A stretch of DNA of 64,000 bases from Nocardioides sp. Arc9.136 (GCF_030506255.1 NZ_CP113431.1:4227001-4291000); one strand, 5' to 3'; numbered from the stretch's first letter, positions 22,408 through 31,098 are shown. A program made the numbers and translations. The notes: a model not told the origin generated them from the sequence alone.

Positions 22408-23663
22408 CGCTTGGCGCCGTACTTGCCGAGCTCGAGGCGCGCGACGACCCCGCGGTGCACCTCGTCGGGACCGTCGGCCAGGCGCAGCGCGCGGGCGGCG
22501 GTCCACGCCGCGGCCAGCGGGAAGTCGCTGGACAGGCCGCCGCCGCCGTGGAGCTGCATGGCCATGTCGATGACCTGCTGGGCCATGTTCGGCACGGCGA
22601 CCTTGATCTGGGAGACCTCGGACAGCGCGTTGAGCGGGCCGCCGACGTCGAGCTTCCAGGCGGCGTCGAGGACGAGCAGCCGGGCGGAGTCGATGGCGAT
22701 GCGGGCGTCGGCGATCCGCTCGCGGTTGCCGCCGAGGTTGATGATCGGCTTGCCGAACGCCGTGCGCTCCAGGCCACGCCGGCAGGCCAGCTCCAGCGCC
22801 ATCTCGGCCAGGCCGATGAGCCGCATGCAGTGGTGCACCCGGCCCGGGCCGAGCCGCCCCTGGGCGATCGCGAACGCCTCGCCGGGGCCGCTGATGATGT
22901 TCGAGACCGGGACGCGGACGTCGGTGAAGGACACCTCGCCGTGACCGAGCGGCTCGTCGTGGATGCCCATGGTGTCGAGCAGCCGCTCGATCCTCACGCC
23001 CGGGGTGTCGCGGGGCACCAGCACCATCGAGTGCCGGCGGTGCCGGTCGGCGTCGGGGTCGGTGAGCCCCATGAAGATGAAGATCCGGCAGTCGGGGTGG
23101 CCGACGCCGGTCGACCACCACTTGCGGCCGTTGACGACGACCTCGTCGCCGTCGACGACCGCGGTGGCCTCCATGGTGGTGGCGTCGGACGAGGCGACGC
23201 CTGGCTCGGTCATCGTGAACGCCGAGCGGATCCGCCCGTCGAGCAGCGGCTCGAGCCACTCCCGCCTCTGCTCCTCGCTGCCGTAGCGGAGCAGCACCTC
23301 CATGTTGCCGGTGTCCGGCGCGTTGCAGTTCAGCACCAGCGGCGCGATCGCGGAGCGACCGGTCAGCTCGGCGATCGGGGCGTAGTCGACGTTCGTCAGG
23401 CCCTCGCCGCCGTCGGTGCCGAACCGCGCGGCGTACTCACCGGCGTGCTCGTGCGGGAGGAAGAGGTTCCACAGGCCGCGCTCGCGGGCCTTCCCCTTGA
23501 GCTCCTCGAGCAGCGCGAGCGGCTGCGACCACGGGTCGCCCGTGCGGCGGGCCTCGGCCAGGTCCGCGTGGAACCGCGGCTCGACCGGCTCGACCTCCTC
23601 GGCGAGGAACGCGCGCACGCGCTCGGTCAGGTCGGCGGCACGAGGGGACGGGGAGAAGTCCAT
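22404..23663 (-). CDS. ACAD10/11-like acyl-CoA dehydrogenase
   Basis: 419-residue dehydrogenase of the ACAD10/11 group. Seen: NLFLPHEHAGEY, NCNAPDTGNMEVL, FTMTEPGVASSDATTM, and the hallmark LGPGRVHHCMRLIG in place of the usual catalytic Glu region, with DGPDEVHRGVVARLEL at the end. Animal ACAD11 and bacterial LvaC use this fold to eliminate phosphate from 4-phospho-acyl-CoA, giving an enoyl-CoA for beta-oxidation. The ATG at 23663 follows TAGGGT by 7 bases, so it is likely leaderless and the first gene of the operon. The coupled kinase and SDR support this role. Confidence 0.93.
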   Translation of the reverse strand: MDFSPSPRAADLTERVRAFLAEEVEPVEPRFHADLAEARRTGDPWSQPLALLEELKGKARERGLWNLFLPHEHAGEYAARFGTDGGEGLTNVDYAPIAELTGRSAIAPLVLNCNAPDTGNMEVLLRYGSEEQRREWLEPLLDGRIRSAFTMTEPGVASSDATTMEATAVVDGDEVVVNGRKWWSTGVGHPDCRIFIFMGLTDPDADRHRRHSMVLVPRDTPGVRIERLLDTMGIHDEPLGHGEVSFTDVRVPVSNIISGPGEAFAIAQGRLGPGRVHHCMRLIGLAEMALELACRRGLERTAFGKPIINLGGNRERIADARIAIDSARLLVLDAAWKLDVGGPLNALSEVSQIKVAVPNMAQQVIDMAMQLHGGGGLSSDFPLAAAWTAARALRLADGPDEVHRGVVARLELGKYGAKR

Positions 23664-23670
23664 GCCGCGC

Positions 23671-23676
23671 ACCCTA
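23671..23676 (-). promoter_or_regulatory. -10 element, hydroxyacid operon
   Basis: TAGGGT on the minus strand, 7 bases before the ATG at 23663, matching TANNNT for a leaderless transcript. No convincing -35. It supports this ATG over the in-frame GTG 9 bases upstream. Confidence 0.5.
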
Positions 23677-23703
23677 ACCAGCGAGTAGTGGGAGAGTCAC
23701 CGG

Positions 23704-24255
23704 GTGCTGCGCACAGCTCTCGCCGCCTCCCTCCTGCTCGTCCCGCTCACCGGGTGCACCGGCGGGAGCGAGGACCCCGACGGCGCGCCCGCGCCGGGTC
23801 CGGCCGGTGCCGCGGCGGAGGTCCGCGACGGCCTCGCCGCGCTGTACGCCGGCGACCACGCGAGCGCCACCGACACCGCGGACGGCGAGTGCTTCGCCGA
23901 CGCGCTGCTCGCGGAGGTACCGGTCGAGGAGCTCGAGGCCGCCGGCGTCCTCGTCGACGGGTCGGTCGCCCCCACCTCCCCCGCGCTCGAGCCGGCGCTG
24001 GCCGAGCAGTGGGTGGACGCGATGTTCGGGTGCATGGACTTCGTCGAGGAGTCCGCCCGCGCCCAGGTCGCCTTCACCAAGGGCAAGGTCGACTGGCGGG
24101 AGTACGCCGCGTGCCTGCGCGACGCCCTCGACGAGGACGCCGTCCGCGACGCCGTGGTCGGCACCCTCACCGGCGACTGGGGCTCTCCCGCCGTCGCCGC
24201 CCTCACCGACGCCCAGGCCGACTGCTCGGCCTCCGCGACCCCCACCACGGGGTGA
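23704..24255 (+). CDS. small secreted lipoprotein, unknown function
   Basis: 183-residue protein not assigned to a family. Signal sequence LRTALAASLLLVPLTGC with the lipobox cysteine at residue 18, then a Gly/Pro/Asp-rich linker and an acidic, mostly helical domain. Three cysteines follow in the mature part (GECFAD, FGCMDF, YAACLRD), plus one near the end, suggesting two disulfides. GTG start, 40 bases from the divergent ACAD10/11-like gene. It probably sits on the outer face of the membrane; no enzyme motif is visible. Confidence 0.75.
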   Translation: MLRTALAASLLLVPLTGCTGGSEDPDGAPAPGPAGAAAEVRDGLAALYAGDHASATDTADGECFADALLAEVPVEELEAAGVLVDGSVAPTSPALEPALAEQWVDAMFGCMDFVEESARAQVAFTKGKVDWREYAACLRDALDEDAVRDAVVGTLTGDWGSPAVAALTDAQADCSASATPTTG

Positions 24256-24260
24256 GGGCG

Positions 24261-24285
24261 CGGTCGCTGCCCTCCTCAGCGACCG
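24261..24285. terminator. bidirectional terminator hairpin
   Basis: Perfect 9-bp arms CGGTCGCTG and CAGCGACCG around a 7-base loop, in the 55-base convergent gap between the lipoprotein gene and the ABC permease. No U-tract, as usual in high-GC actinobacteria. Confidence 0.65.
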
Positions 24286-24310
24286 TGTGGTCGCTGGACA
24301 CCCCTCCCGG

Positions 24311-25831
24311 TCACCCCGCGACGGTCATCACGACGCGGGCCCGGGCGGGGGCGTCGAGCCAGAGGGCACGCGCGCGCAGCAGCCGGACCAGCGACCAGCA
24401 CACGAACGGCACCGCGACCAGCGCGGAGACCTCCCAGGCGGGCACCCGGGCCAGGCCGGAGAAGACGAGGCCGGTGAGGGTGGTGGAGACCGCGAGCCGC
24501 GTGGAGTAGCCGACCATCGCCAGCGGCGGGGCCGGCGTGGCGCGGGCGGAGCGCAGGTCGACGGCGTAGGGGCGGCGGGCCGACCAGCGCATCGCGGCCG
24601 CGACCACCTGCACGGTGACCACGAGGACGGTGCACACCAGCGCGGTCAGCTCCGCCGGGGACGGCACGCCGGCCCGGACGGCCGCGAGCAGCACGGTGAC
24701 CCCGGACGCGACGAGCAGGAACTCCGCCAGCACCCACGCCCGGGCGGCGAACACCGTCCCCGGGGCCACCGGCAGGCTCTCGCGCCACAGCCCCCCGCGG
24801 CCCTCCAGGCACCAGGCGTTGACGCCGAACAGCAGGGCGCCGCCGGAGGCGACGAGCCCCGGCAGGACGGTCATCGTCGACCAGGGCAGGTCGCCGAGCA
24901 GCGCCACCGCGCCCGGTCCGACGGCCAGCACCGCGATGCCCCGGCGCATCGGCAGCGCGCGCCACACCGACCCGCGGTCGGTGCGGACCAGGGCGGCCAG
25001 GTCCGAGCGGGGCAGCCGGCGGGCGGCGTACCGACCGGACTCCACGCCCACCTCGTCGCGGGGCGTGCGCCGCGCCGCCAGGTGGGCCGGCACCGCGCCC
25101 AGGGCGACCGCGACGACGAGGGCCACGAGCAGCGCGGCGATGGTCGCCGCCCACGACCAGGACACCCCGCCGACCATCCCGACGACGACCTGGCGCGTCG
25201 GCAGCCGGTCCAGCAGCGGCACCAGCGCGCCGGCGGCCTGCAGCCCGAGCGCGGCGCCGAGCAGGACGACGGTCACCACGCGCACGACCGCGATGCCGTG
25301 CCGCGTCCGGCGCACCCCCTCGAAGGTCCAGGCCACGACCTGGGCGAGCGCGGTGGCCACGGCCAGCCACACCAGGACCACCGCCTGGGCAGGGGCCAGG
25401 CCCGCCGGGCCGAGGGCGTAGGCGGTGGTGCCGAGCAGGGTCCAGCCCTGCAGCAGCCAGGCGATGTTGAGCGGCGCCAGCAGCAGCGCGCCCAGGTGGT
25501 CGGTGGTCGGGCTCACCGGCAGCACGGCGGCCGGGTCGCGGTCGAGGAGCTCCCGCCCGCCACCCGACGCCACCGCCGAGACGACCGCGAGGCCGAGGAA
25601 GCCCGCCAGCGCGGTCGGCAGCAGCAGGAGCAGCTCGAAGGCGCGACCGGGGCCGCCGGCGCCGGGTGCGTACGCCGGCACGACGGCCGCCGCGGCCGTG
25701 AGCCCGACGAACGCCGTGGTCACGCAGGCGGCCGAGCCCCGGCGGCGTACCGTCGCGGCGCGGAAGCGGACCAGGTGCCCGACATCGGCGAGCGCGCGGG
25801 TGGTGTCAGTCCAGGAGGCCGCGGTAGGCAC
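24311..25831 (-). CDS. ABC exporter membrane subunit
   Basis: 506-residue integral membrane protein with about 12 hydrophobic segments (for example AFELLLLLPTALAGFLGLAV, TIAALLVALVVAVALG and LAEFLLVASGVTVLLAAV). It has no recognisable ABC-2 EAA-type motif, but partnership with the ATPase encoded just upstream marks it as the transmembrane part of an exporter. The GTG at 25831 overlaps the ATPase end by 26 bases; a GTG 17 codons later would remove the overlap. Substrate unknown. Convergent with the lipoprotein gene. Confidence 0.82.
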   Translation of the reverse strand: MPTAASWTDTTRALADVGHLVRFRAATVRRRGSAACVTTAFVGLTAAAAVVPAYAPGAGGPGRAFELLLLLPTALAGFLGLAVVSAVASGGGRELLDRDPAAVLPVSPTTDHLGALLLAPLNIAWLLQGWTLLGTTAYALGPAGLAPAQAVVLVWLAVATALAQVVAWTFEGVRRTRHGIAVVRVVTVVLLGAALGLQAAGALVPLLDRLPTRQVVVGMVGGVSWSWAATIAALLVALVVAVALGAVPAHLAARRTPRDEVGVESGRYAARRLPRSDLAALVRTDRGSVWRALPMRRGIAVLAVGPGAVALLGDLPWSTMTVLPGLVASGGALLFGVNAWCLEGRGGLWRESLPVAPGTVFAARAWVLAEFLLVASGVTVLLAAVRAGVPSPAELTALVCTVLVVTVQVVAAAMRWSARRPYAVDLRSARATPAPPLAMVGYSTRLAVSTTLTGLVFSGLARVPAWEVSALVAVPFVCWSLVRLLRARALWLDAPARARVVMTVAG

Positions 25832-26537
25832 GGGCTCCCTCCTCGCCGGTCATGTCGGCGGCGTCGGCCGTGGCGACCCGGGCGCCGCCGCGCAGCACCG
25901 TGACCGTGCTGCAGGCCTCCACGGCGAGCTCGCGCAGGTGGGTGGAGACCAGGACGCACGCACCGCGGGCGCGGGCGTCGTCGATGGCGTCCATCGTGGC
26001 CTCGACGCCGATCGGGTCCACCCCGTCGAACGGCTCGTCGAGCAGCAGCACCGCGGGCCGGTGCAGGACGGCGAGCACCACCGACAGCCGCCGGCCCATC
26101 CCGTGGGAGAAGCCCGCGGTCACCCGGTGCGCCACGTCGCCGAGCTCGAAGCGCTCGAGCAGGTCGCGGGCCCGGTCCTCCCAGCCGGGGTCGGTCCGGG
26201 GCAGCCGCCGCAGGCGCGCCGCGAGCTGCAGGTGCTCCCAGGGGGTGGCCCGCGGGACGAGCCCGCCCACGTCGGGGCAGTAGCCGACGGCGCGCTTGAC
26301 CGCCAGCGGGTCCCGGCGTACGTCGTGCCCCGCGACGGTGATAGTCCCCGAGGTCGGCGGCACGACGCCGGCCAGCACGCGCATCGTCGTGGACTTCCCG
26401 GCGCCGTTGCGCCCCAGCAGGGCGGTCGCCTGCCCCGCCTCCGCGACCAGGTCGACCCCGGCCACGGCCTCGACCTCGCCGAAGCGCACGTGCAGGTCGC
26501 GCACCTGCACCGGGTGGCCGCCGGGGGGAAGGGTCAC
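25806..26537 (-). CDS. ABC transporter ATP-binding protein (exporter type)
   Basis: 243-residue ATPase. Walker A LGRNGAGKST (41-50), a short Q-loop region GYCPDVGGLVPRATPWEHL, Walker B VLLLDEPFDGVDP and His switch VSTHLREL are present. The ABC signature is atypical, FSHGMGRRLSV instead of LSGGQ, a variant seen in some ABC-2 exporters. GTG start; GACAAT lies 6 bases upstream as a possible leaderless -10. First gene of a two-gene exporter unit. Confidence 0.92.
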   Translation of the reverse strand: MTLPPGGHPVQVRDLHVRFGEVEAVAGVDLVAEAGQATALLGRNGAGKSTTMRVLAGVVPPTSGTITVAGHDVRRDPLAVKRAVGYCPDVGGLVPRATPWEHLQLAARLRRLPRTDPGWEDRARDLLERFELGDVAHRVTAGFSHGMGRRLSVVLAVLHRPAVLLLDEPFDGVDPIGVEATMDAIDDARARGACVLVSTHLRELAVEACSTVTVLRGGARVATADAADMTGEEGARAYRGLLD

Positions 26538-26625
26538 CGACCCATTGTCGCCCGCGCCGGCCGTTCGCGCGGCGGGATGCGGCGGGTCGGGCCGCTCGGG
26601 GGCGGTCGGCGGCGGTCGGGCGCGT

Positions 26626-26659
26626 GCTTCCCGGGGCAGTCCCTTGCTTGCCGGGGCAG
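26626..26659. repeat. 15-bp direct repeat in the fadB-exporter gap
   Basis: TGCTTCCCGGGGCAG (26626-26640) and TGCTTGCCGGGGCAG (26645-26659) differ at one base. The second copy forms the left side of the hairpin described next. The GCTT(N)CC pattern resembles the stems at 46492-46521. Confidence 0.5.
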
Positions 26660-26707
26660 ATCTACCCCGGTAAGCGCAGGGGTCCCCGGTTCACCGGGGA
26701 CCCCTGC
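26646..26707 (-). terminator. two adjacent strong hairpins
   Basis: Downstream of the FadB-type gene on the minus strand. Hairpin one (26676-26707): perfect 14-bp arms GCAGGGGTCCCCGG and CCGGGGACCCCTGC, loop TTCA. Hairpin two (26646-26675): arms GCTTGCCGGGG and CCCCGGTAAGC with one G-T pair, loop of 8. Together they should terminate the thiolase-fadB message before the exporter genes. The strength of the pair is unusual for this window. Confidence 0.75.
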
Positions 26708-26742
26708 ACCACCACGGGCCGAGCGGGCCGAGCAGCAGCCGA

Positions 26743-28968
26743 TCAGGCGGGGAACGAACCGCCCGAGGCCGCGAGGTCACGCAGGTACTGCGTGGGGCGG
26801 AACCGGTCGCCGTAGGTCTCGGCCAGCTCGTCGGCGCGCTTGACGAACGCCGCGAGGCCGATCTCGCCGGCTGCCGCGGACCCGGCCGGAGCCTCGTAGC
26901 CGGTCATGAACTGCGCGGCGCCACCGGTCATCGGCGGGAAGCCGATGCCCATGATCGACCCGATGTTCGCGGCGGCCGCCGAGGTGATGACGCCCTCCTC
27001 GAAGCACTTCGCGGTCTCCAGCGCCTCGGCGAAGAGCATCCGGTCCTTGCAGTCCTGGATCGACGGCTGCTCGGAGGCGACCGGGAACAGCTCGCCCAGG
27101 CCCGACCACAGCGACTGGCGCTTGCCGGCCTCGTCGTACTCGTAGAAGCCCTTGCCGCGGAGGCGGCCGGCCCGGCCCGCCTCGAGCATGCGGGTCACGA
27201 CGGCGGTGCCGGGGTGCTCGGCCAGGTCCTGGCCGTCGCGCTCGGCGGCCGCTCGGGTGGCCTTGGCGATCTTGTCCATCAGCTCGAGGTTGAGCTCGTC
27301 GGAGAGCTGCAGCACCGGCGCGGGGTAGCCGGCCTGGGTGGTCGCGCGCTCGATGGTCCAGGGCTGCACGCCCTCGGCCAGCATCGCCATGCCCTCGTTG
27401 ACCATGAAGCCGATGACGCGCGAGGTGTAGAAGCCGCGGCTGTCGTTGACGACGATCGGGGTCTTCTTGATCTGCTGCACGACGTCGTAGGCCTTGGCCA
27501 GGGCGACGTCGGAGGTCTCCTTGCCCTTGATGATCTCGACCAGCGGCATCTTGTCGACGGGCGAGAAGAAGTGCAGGCCGATGAAGTCGGCGGGGCGGTC
27601 GACGCCCTCGGCGAGCTCGGTGATCGGCAGGGTGGAGGTGTTCGAGCACAGCAGCGCGTCGGGGTTGACGTACGGCGCGACCTCGGCGAAGACCTTCGCC
27701 TTGAGCGAGGGGTCCTCGAAGACGGCCTCGATGACCAGGTCGCAGCCGGCCAGGTCGGCGGGGTCGCCGGTGGCGGTGATCCGGCCGAGCATCTCGGCGG
27801 ACCCCTCCTCGCTGAGCCTGCCGCGGGAGACGGCCTTGGCGTTGATCTTCTCCGAGTACGCCTTGCCCTTGGCGGCGTTCTCGTCGGAGACGTCCTTGAG
27901 CACGACCTCCATGCCGGCCCGGGCGCACACGTAGGCGATGCCCGCGCCCATCATGCCGGCGCCGAGCACGCCGACCTTGGTGGCCTTCCACGGCTCGATG
28001 CCCTGCGGGCGCAGCGAGCCGGACTTGATCGCCTGCAGGTCGAAGAAGAACGCCTGGATCATGTTCTTCGAGCCCTGGTTGGTGACCAGGTGGGTCAGGT
28101 AGCGCGACTCGATGCGCGAGGCGGTGTCGAAGTCGACCTGCGCGCCCTCGACGGCGGCCGAGAGGATCGCGCGGGCGGCGGGGTACACCGCGCCCTTGGT
28201 CTGCTTGCGCAGCAGGGCCGGGAACGCCGGGAGGAAGCCGGCCAGCGCCGGCGACTTCGGGCTGCCGCCGGGCATCTTGTAGCCGGGGGCGTCCCAGGGG
28301 TTCCTGCTCGCCTCGGGGTTGGCCTTGATCCACGCCTTCGCGGCCGGCACGAGCTCCTCGCGGGTCGCGACCAGTTCGTCGACCAGGCCCTTCTCCTTGG
28401 CCTGGGCGGCCTTGAACTGCTTGCCCTCGAGCAGGAAGCCCATCAGGCCCTCCTGGAGGCCGAACATCCGCACGATGCGGGTCACGCCGCCACCGCCGGG
28501 GAGCAGGCCGAGGCTGACCTCGGGGAGGCCCACGACGACCGAGGAGTCGTCGACGGCGATCCGGTGGTTGGTGGCCAGGCAGATCTCGAGGCCACCACCG
28601 AGCGCGGCGCCGTTGATGGCAGCCACGACCGGGCGGGGGAAGGTCTCGAGGCGGCGCAGCGCGGACTTGACGTCCTCGGCCATCGCGAACACGTCGCCGG
28701 CTTGCTCGCGGGTCGCGGTGACCATGCTCTTGAGGTCGCCGCCGGCGAAGAAGGTCTTCTTCGCGCTCGCCACGACGACGCCGGTGACGCTCTGCTCGTC
28801 CTCGGCCACCTCGGCGTGCAGGCGCTCGACGGCGGCCTTCATCGAGGAGATGTAGAGGTCGTTCATGGTGTTCGCCGACTGGTTCGGGTCGTCGAGGGTC
28901 AGGGTGACGATCCCGTCCGCGTCGCGCTCGTAGCGGACAGCGGTCTGCTCGGTGGTGCTGGTGGTCAT
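26743..28968 (-). CDS. FadB/FadJ-type multifunctional beta-oxidation protein
   Basis: 741-residue fused enzyme. The N-terminal crotonase domain (1-200; AAINGAALGGGLEICLATNHR oxyanion region and LPEVSLGLLPGGGG) hydrates enoyl-CoA. The 3-hydroxyacyl-CoA dehydrogenase domain from about 335 (VGVLGAGMMGAGIAYVCARA NAD fold; SNTSTLPITELA; LHFFSPVDKMPLVEIIKG with the catalytic His) makes the 3-ketoacyl-CoA. A C-terminal dehydrogenase tail follows. It works with the thiolase encoded 52 bases upstream to complete fatty acid beta-oxidation. It starts at an ATG preceded by an AGGA-type ribosome site. Likely co-transcribed with the thiolase. Confidence 0.96.
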   Translation of the reverse strand: MTTSTTEQTAVRYERDADGIVTLTLDDPNQSANTMNDLYISSMKAAVERLHAEVAEDEQSVTGVVVASAKKTFFAGGDLKSMVTATREQAGDVFAMAEDVKSALRRLETFPRPVVAAINGAALGGGLEICLATNHRIAVDDSSVVVGLPEVSLGLLPGGGGVTRIVRMFGLQEGLMGFLLEGKQFKAAQAKEKGLVDELVATREELVPAAKAWIKANPEASRNPWDAPGYKMPGGSPKSPALAGFLPAFPALLRKQTKGAVYPAARAILSAAVEGAQVDFDTASRIESRYLTHLVTNQGSKNMIQAFFFDLQAIKSGSLRPQGIEPWKATKVGVLGAGMMGAGIAYVCARAGMEVVLKDVSDENAAKGKAYSEKINAKAVSRGRLSEEGSAEMLGRITATGDPADLAGCDLVIEAVFEDPSLKAKVFAEVAPYVNPDALLCSNTSTLPITELAEGVDRPADFIGLHFFSPVDKMPLVEIIKGKETSDVALAKAYDVVQQIKKTPIVVNDSRGFYTSRVIGFMVNEGMAMLAEGVQPWTIERATTQAGYPAPVLQLSDELNLELMDKIAKATRAAAERDGQDLAEHPGTAVVTRMLEAGRAGRLRGKGFYEYDEAGKRQSLWSGLGELFPVASEQPSIQDCKDRMLFAEALETAKCFEEGVITSAAAANIGSIMGIGFPPMTGGAAQFMTGYEAPAGSAAAGEIGLAAFVKRADELAETYGDRFRPTQYLRDLAASGGSFPA

Positions 28969-29020
28969 TCGGAGTCCTGTTCGTTCAGGTGAGATCGGTG
29001 TCGGGAGGAGCAGCGCGCGG

Positions 29021-30232
29021 TCAGACGACCTCGACGATGGTGGCGATGCCCATCCCGCCGCCGACGCAGAGCGTGGCGAGGCCGCGGCGCAGGTCGCGGC
29101 GCTTGAGCTCGTCGACGAGCGTGCCGAGGATCATCGCGCCGGTCGCACCGAGCGGGTGGCCCATCGCGATCGCGCCACCGTTGACGTTGGTGATCTCGTC
29201 GGTGATGCCCATGTCGCGCATGAAGCGCATGGCCACCGCGGCGAACGCCTCGTTGATCTCGAACAGGTCGATGTCGCCGACCTCGAGGCCGGCCTTGGCC
29301 AGCGCCTTGCGGGCGGCCGGGGCCGGACCGGTCAGCATGATCGTCGGGTCGGCGCCGGAGACCGCGGTCGCGAGGATGCGGGCGCGCGGGGTCAGGCCGA
29401 GCTGCTGGCCGACCTCCTCGCTGCCGATCGCCATGATCGCGGCACCGTCGACGATGCCCGAGGAGTTGCCGGCGTGGTGGACGTGGTCGATCTTCCCCAC
29501 CCAGTGGTACTTCTCCAGCGCCACGTCGTCGAAGCCGGCGTCGGCGCCGATCTGGGCGAAGGACGGCTTGAGGCCCGAGAGGCTCTCGACGCTCGTGTCG
29601 GGGCGGATCAGCTCGTCGCGGTCCAGGACGGCGATCCCGTTGATGTCGCGGACGGGGACGACGGAGTCGGCGAAGTAGCCGTTGGCCCACGCCTTGGCGG
29701 CGCGGTGGTTGGACTCCGCGGCGTACGCGTCGACATCGTTGCGGCTGAAGCCCTCGATCGTCGCGATCAGGTCGGCGCCGATGCCCTGCGGCACGAAGCC
29801 GGTCTTCAGCGCGGTGGCGGGGTCGGAGGCCCACGCGCCACCGTCGGAGCCCATCGGCACCCGGCTCATCGACTCCACGCCGCCGGCCAGGATGAGGTCC
29901 TCGAACCCGCCGCGGACGCGGGACGCGGCCTGGTTGACGGCCTCGAGGCCCGAGGCGCAGAAGCGGTTGAGCTGCACACCCGCGACGGTGTCGGGGTAGC
30001 CGGCGGCCAGCGCGGCCGTCTTGGCGATGTCGCCGCCCTGGTCGCCGACCGGCGAGACCACGCCGAGGACGACGTCGTCGACGCGCTCGGGGTCCAGGGA
30101 GGGGTTGCGCGACTTGATCTCGTCCAGCAGGCCGACCACGAGGTCGACGGGCTTGACCTCGTGCAGCGAGCCGGCCGCCTTGCCCTTGCCGCGCGGCGTA
30201 CGAATGTGGTCGTACACGAATGCTTCTGCCAT
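29021..30232 (-). CDS. acetyl-CoA acyltransferase (thiolase)
   Basis: 403-residue thiolase: cleaves 3-ketoacyl-CoA with CoA to acetyl-CoA and a shortened acyl-CoA. The acyl-carrying Cys is Cys92 in LNRFCASGLEAVN; NEAFAAVAM, GGAIAMGHPLGATG (His) and LCVGGGMGIA (second Cys) complete the active site. The ATG at 30232 has AGGAC just upstream. First gene of the thiolase-fadB unit; the divergent MerR-type regulator and a 19-bp palindrome lie in front of it. Confidence 0.96.
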   Translation of the reverse strand: MAEAFVYDHIRTPRGKGKAAGSLHEVKPVDLVVGLLDEIKSRNPSLDPERVDDVVLGVVSPVGDQGGDIAKTAALAAGYPDTVAGVQLNRFCASGLEAVNQAASRVRGGFEDLILAGGVESMSRVPMGSDGGAWASDPATALKTGFVPQGIGADLIATIEGFSRNDVDAYAAESNHRAAKAWANGYFADSVVPVRDINGIAVLDRDELIRPDTSVESLSGLKPSFAQIGADAGFDDVALEKYHWVGKIDHVHHAGNSSGIVDGAAIMAIGSEEVGQQLGLTPRARILATAVSGADPTIMLTGPAPAARKALAKAGLEVGDIDLFEINEAFAAVAMRFMRDMGITDEITNVNGGAIAMGHPLGATGAMILGTLVDELKRRDLRRGLATLCVGGGMGIATIVEVV

Positions 30233-30278
30233 GACCGTCCTAGCGTCTGGGTGCGTCTGTGATGGTGGTCCCCCGATT

Positions 30279-30297
30279 GTGACACCATCGGTGTCAC
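30279..30297. promoter_or_regulatory. palindromic operator between thiolase and MerR genes
   Basis: Perfect inverted repeat GTGACACC (30279-30286) and GGTGTCAC (30290-30297) with a 3-base centre, in the 111-base divergent gap. On the minus strand TTGACC lies next to it as a possible -35 for the thiolase operon. The likely binder is the adjacent MerR-type protein. Confidence 0.65.
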
Positions 30298-30343
30298 GGT
30301 CAAGGGCGGGCTGGTTGTGGTCTGGCTCACGAGAGGAGCGCAC

Positions 30344-31087
30344 GTGACGCAGACGGAGGAGCGGCTGGAGGCCGCTCGGGAGCTGCTGACGCTCGACGAG
30401 CTCACCAGCAGGGTCGGGATGAGCGTGCGCAACGTGCGCTTCTACACGACCAAGGGGCTCGTCCCGCCGCCGATCCGGCGCGGCCGCAGCGGCTACTACA
30501 CCCCCGACCACGTGGCGCGGCTGGAGCTCGTGCGCGAGCTGCAGGGCCACGGGTTCACCCTGGCCGCGATCGAGAAGTACCTCGCCGGCATCCCCGAGGA
30601 CGCCGCCCCCGAGGACATCGCCCTGCACCGGGCGATGCTCGCGCCGTGGCAGGCGGACGTCCCCGTGGAGATGTCGCGCGCGGAGCTGGAGAAGCGGGCC
30701 GGGCGGGCGCTGGACGACGACGCGCTGGCCACGCTCGAGGCGCTGGGCATCGTCCGCCGGCCGCGGCGCGGCCGGTTCGAGGTGGCCGCCTCCCAGCTTC
30801 AGGTGGGGCTGGGCCTGGTCGACCTCGGGTTCCCGACGGAGGCGGCCGTCGCGGCCGCCCAGGTGTACGCCGCGCACGGGCGCCAGATCGCCCAGGAGCT
30901 CAACGAACTGTTCCGGACGATGGTGTGGCCGGCGTACAAGGAGGCCGGGGCACCGCCCGAGCGGATCCAGCAGGTCGTGGAGCGGCTCAAGCCGCTGTCG
31001 ATCGCGAGCCTGGTCGCGGCGTACGAGGCCGCGATGGACTCCGACCGCCGGGCCCGCATCGAGGCGCGCGCCGGCCGGGGGTCCTAG
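30344..31087 (+). CDS. MerR-family regulator of beta-oxidation genes (inferred)
   Basis: 247-residue MerR-type regulator. Residues 12-82 form the DNA-binding domain (LTLDELTSRVGMSVRNVRFY, then RRGRSGYYTPDHVARLEL and HGFTLAAIEKYLAG). The C-terminal about 150 residues form a helical domain without Cys, so metal sensing is unlikely and a small-molecule or acyl-CoA ligand is possible. GTG at 30344 is chosen: GAGAGGAG sits 5 bases upstream, while the upstream ATG-like frame start at 30317 lacks one. Divergent from the thiolase-fadB unit, hence the proposed target. Confidence 0.88.
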   Translation: MTQTEERLEAARELLTLDELTSRVGMSVRNVRFYTTKGLVPPPIRRGRSGYYTPDHVARLELVRELQGHGFTLAAIEKYLAGIPEDAAPEDIALHRAMLAPWQADVPVEMSRAELEKRAGRALDDDALATLEALGIVRRPRRGRFEVAASQLQVGLGLVDLGFPTEAAVAAAQVYAAHGRQIAQELNELFRTMVWPAYKEAGAPPERIQQVVERLKPLSIASLVAAYEAAMDSDRRARIEARAGRGS

Positions 31088-31098
31088 GACCGCGTCCC

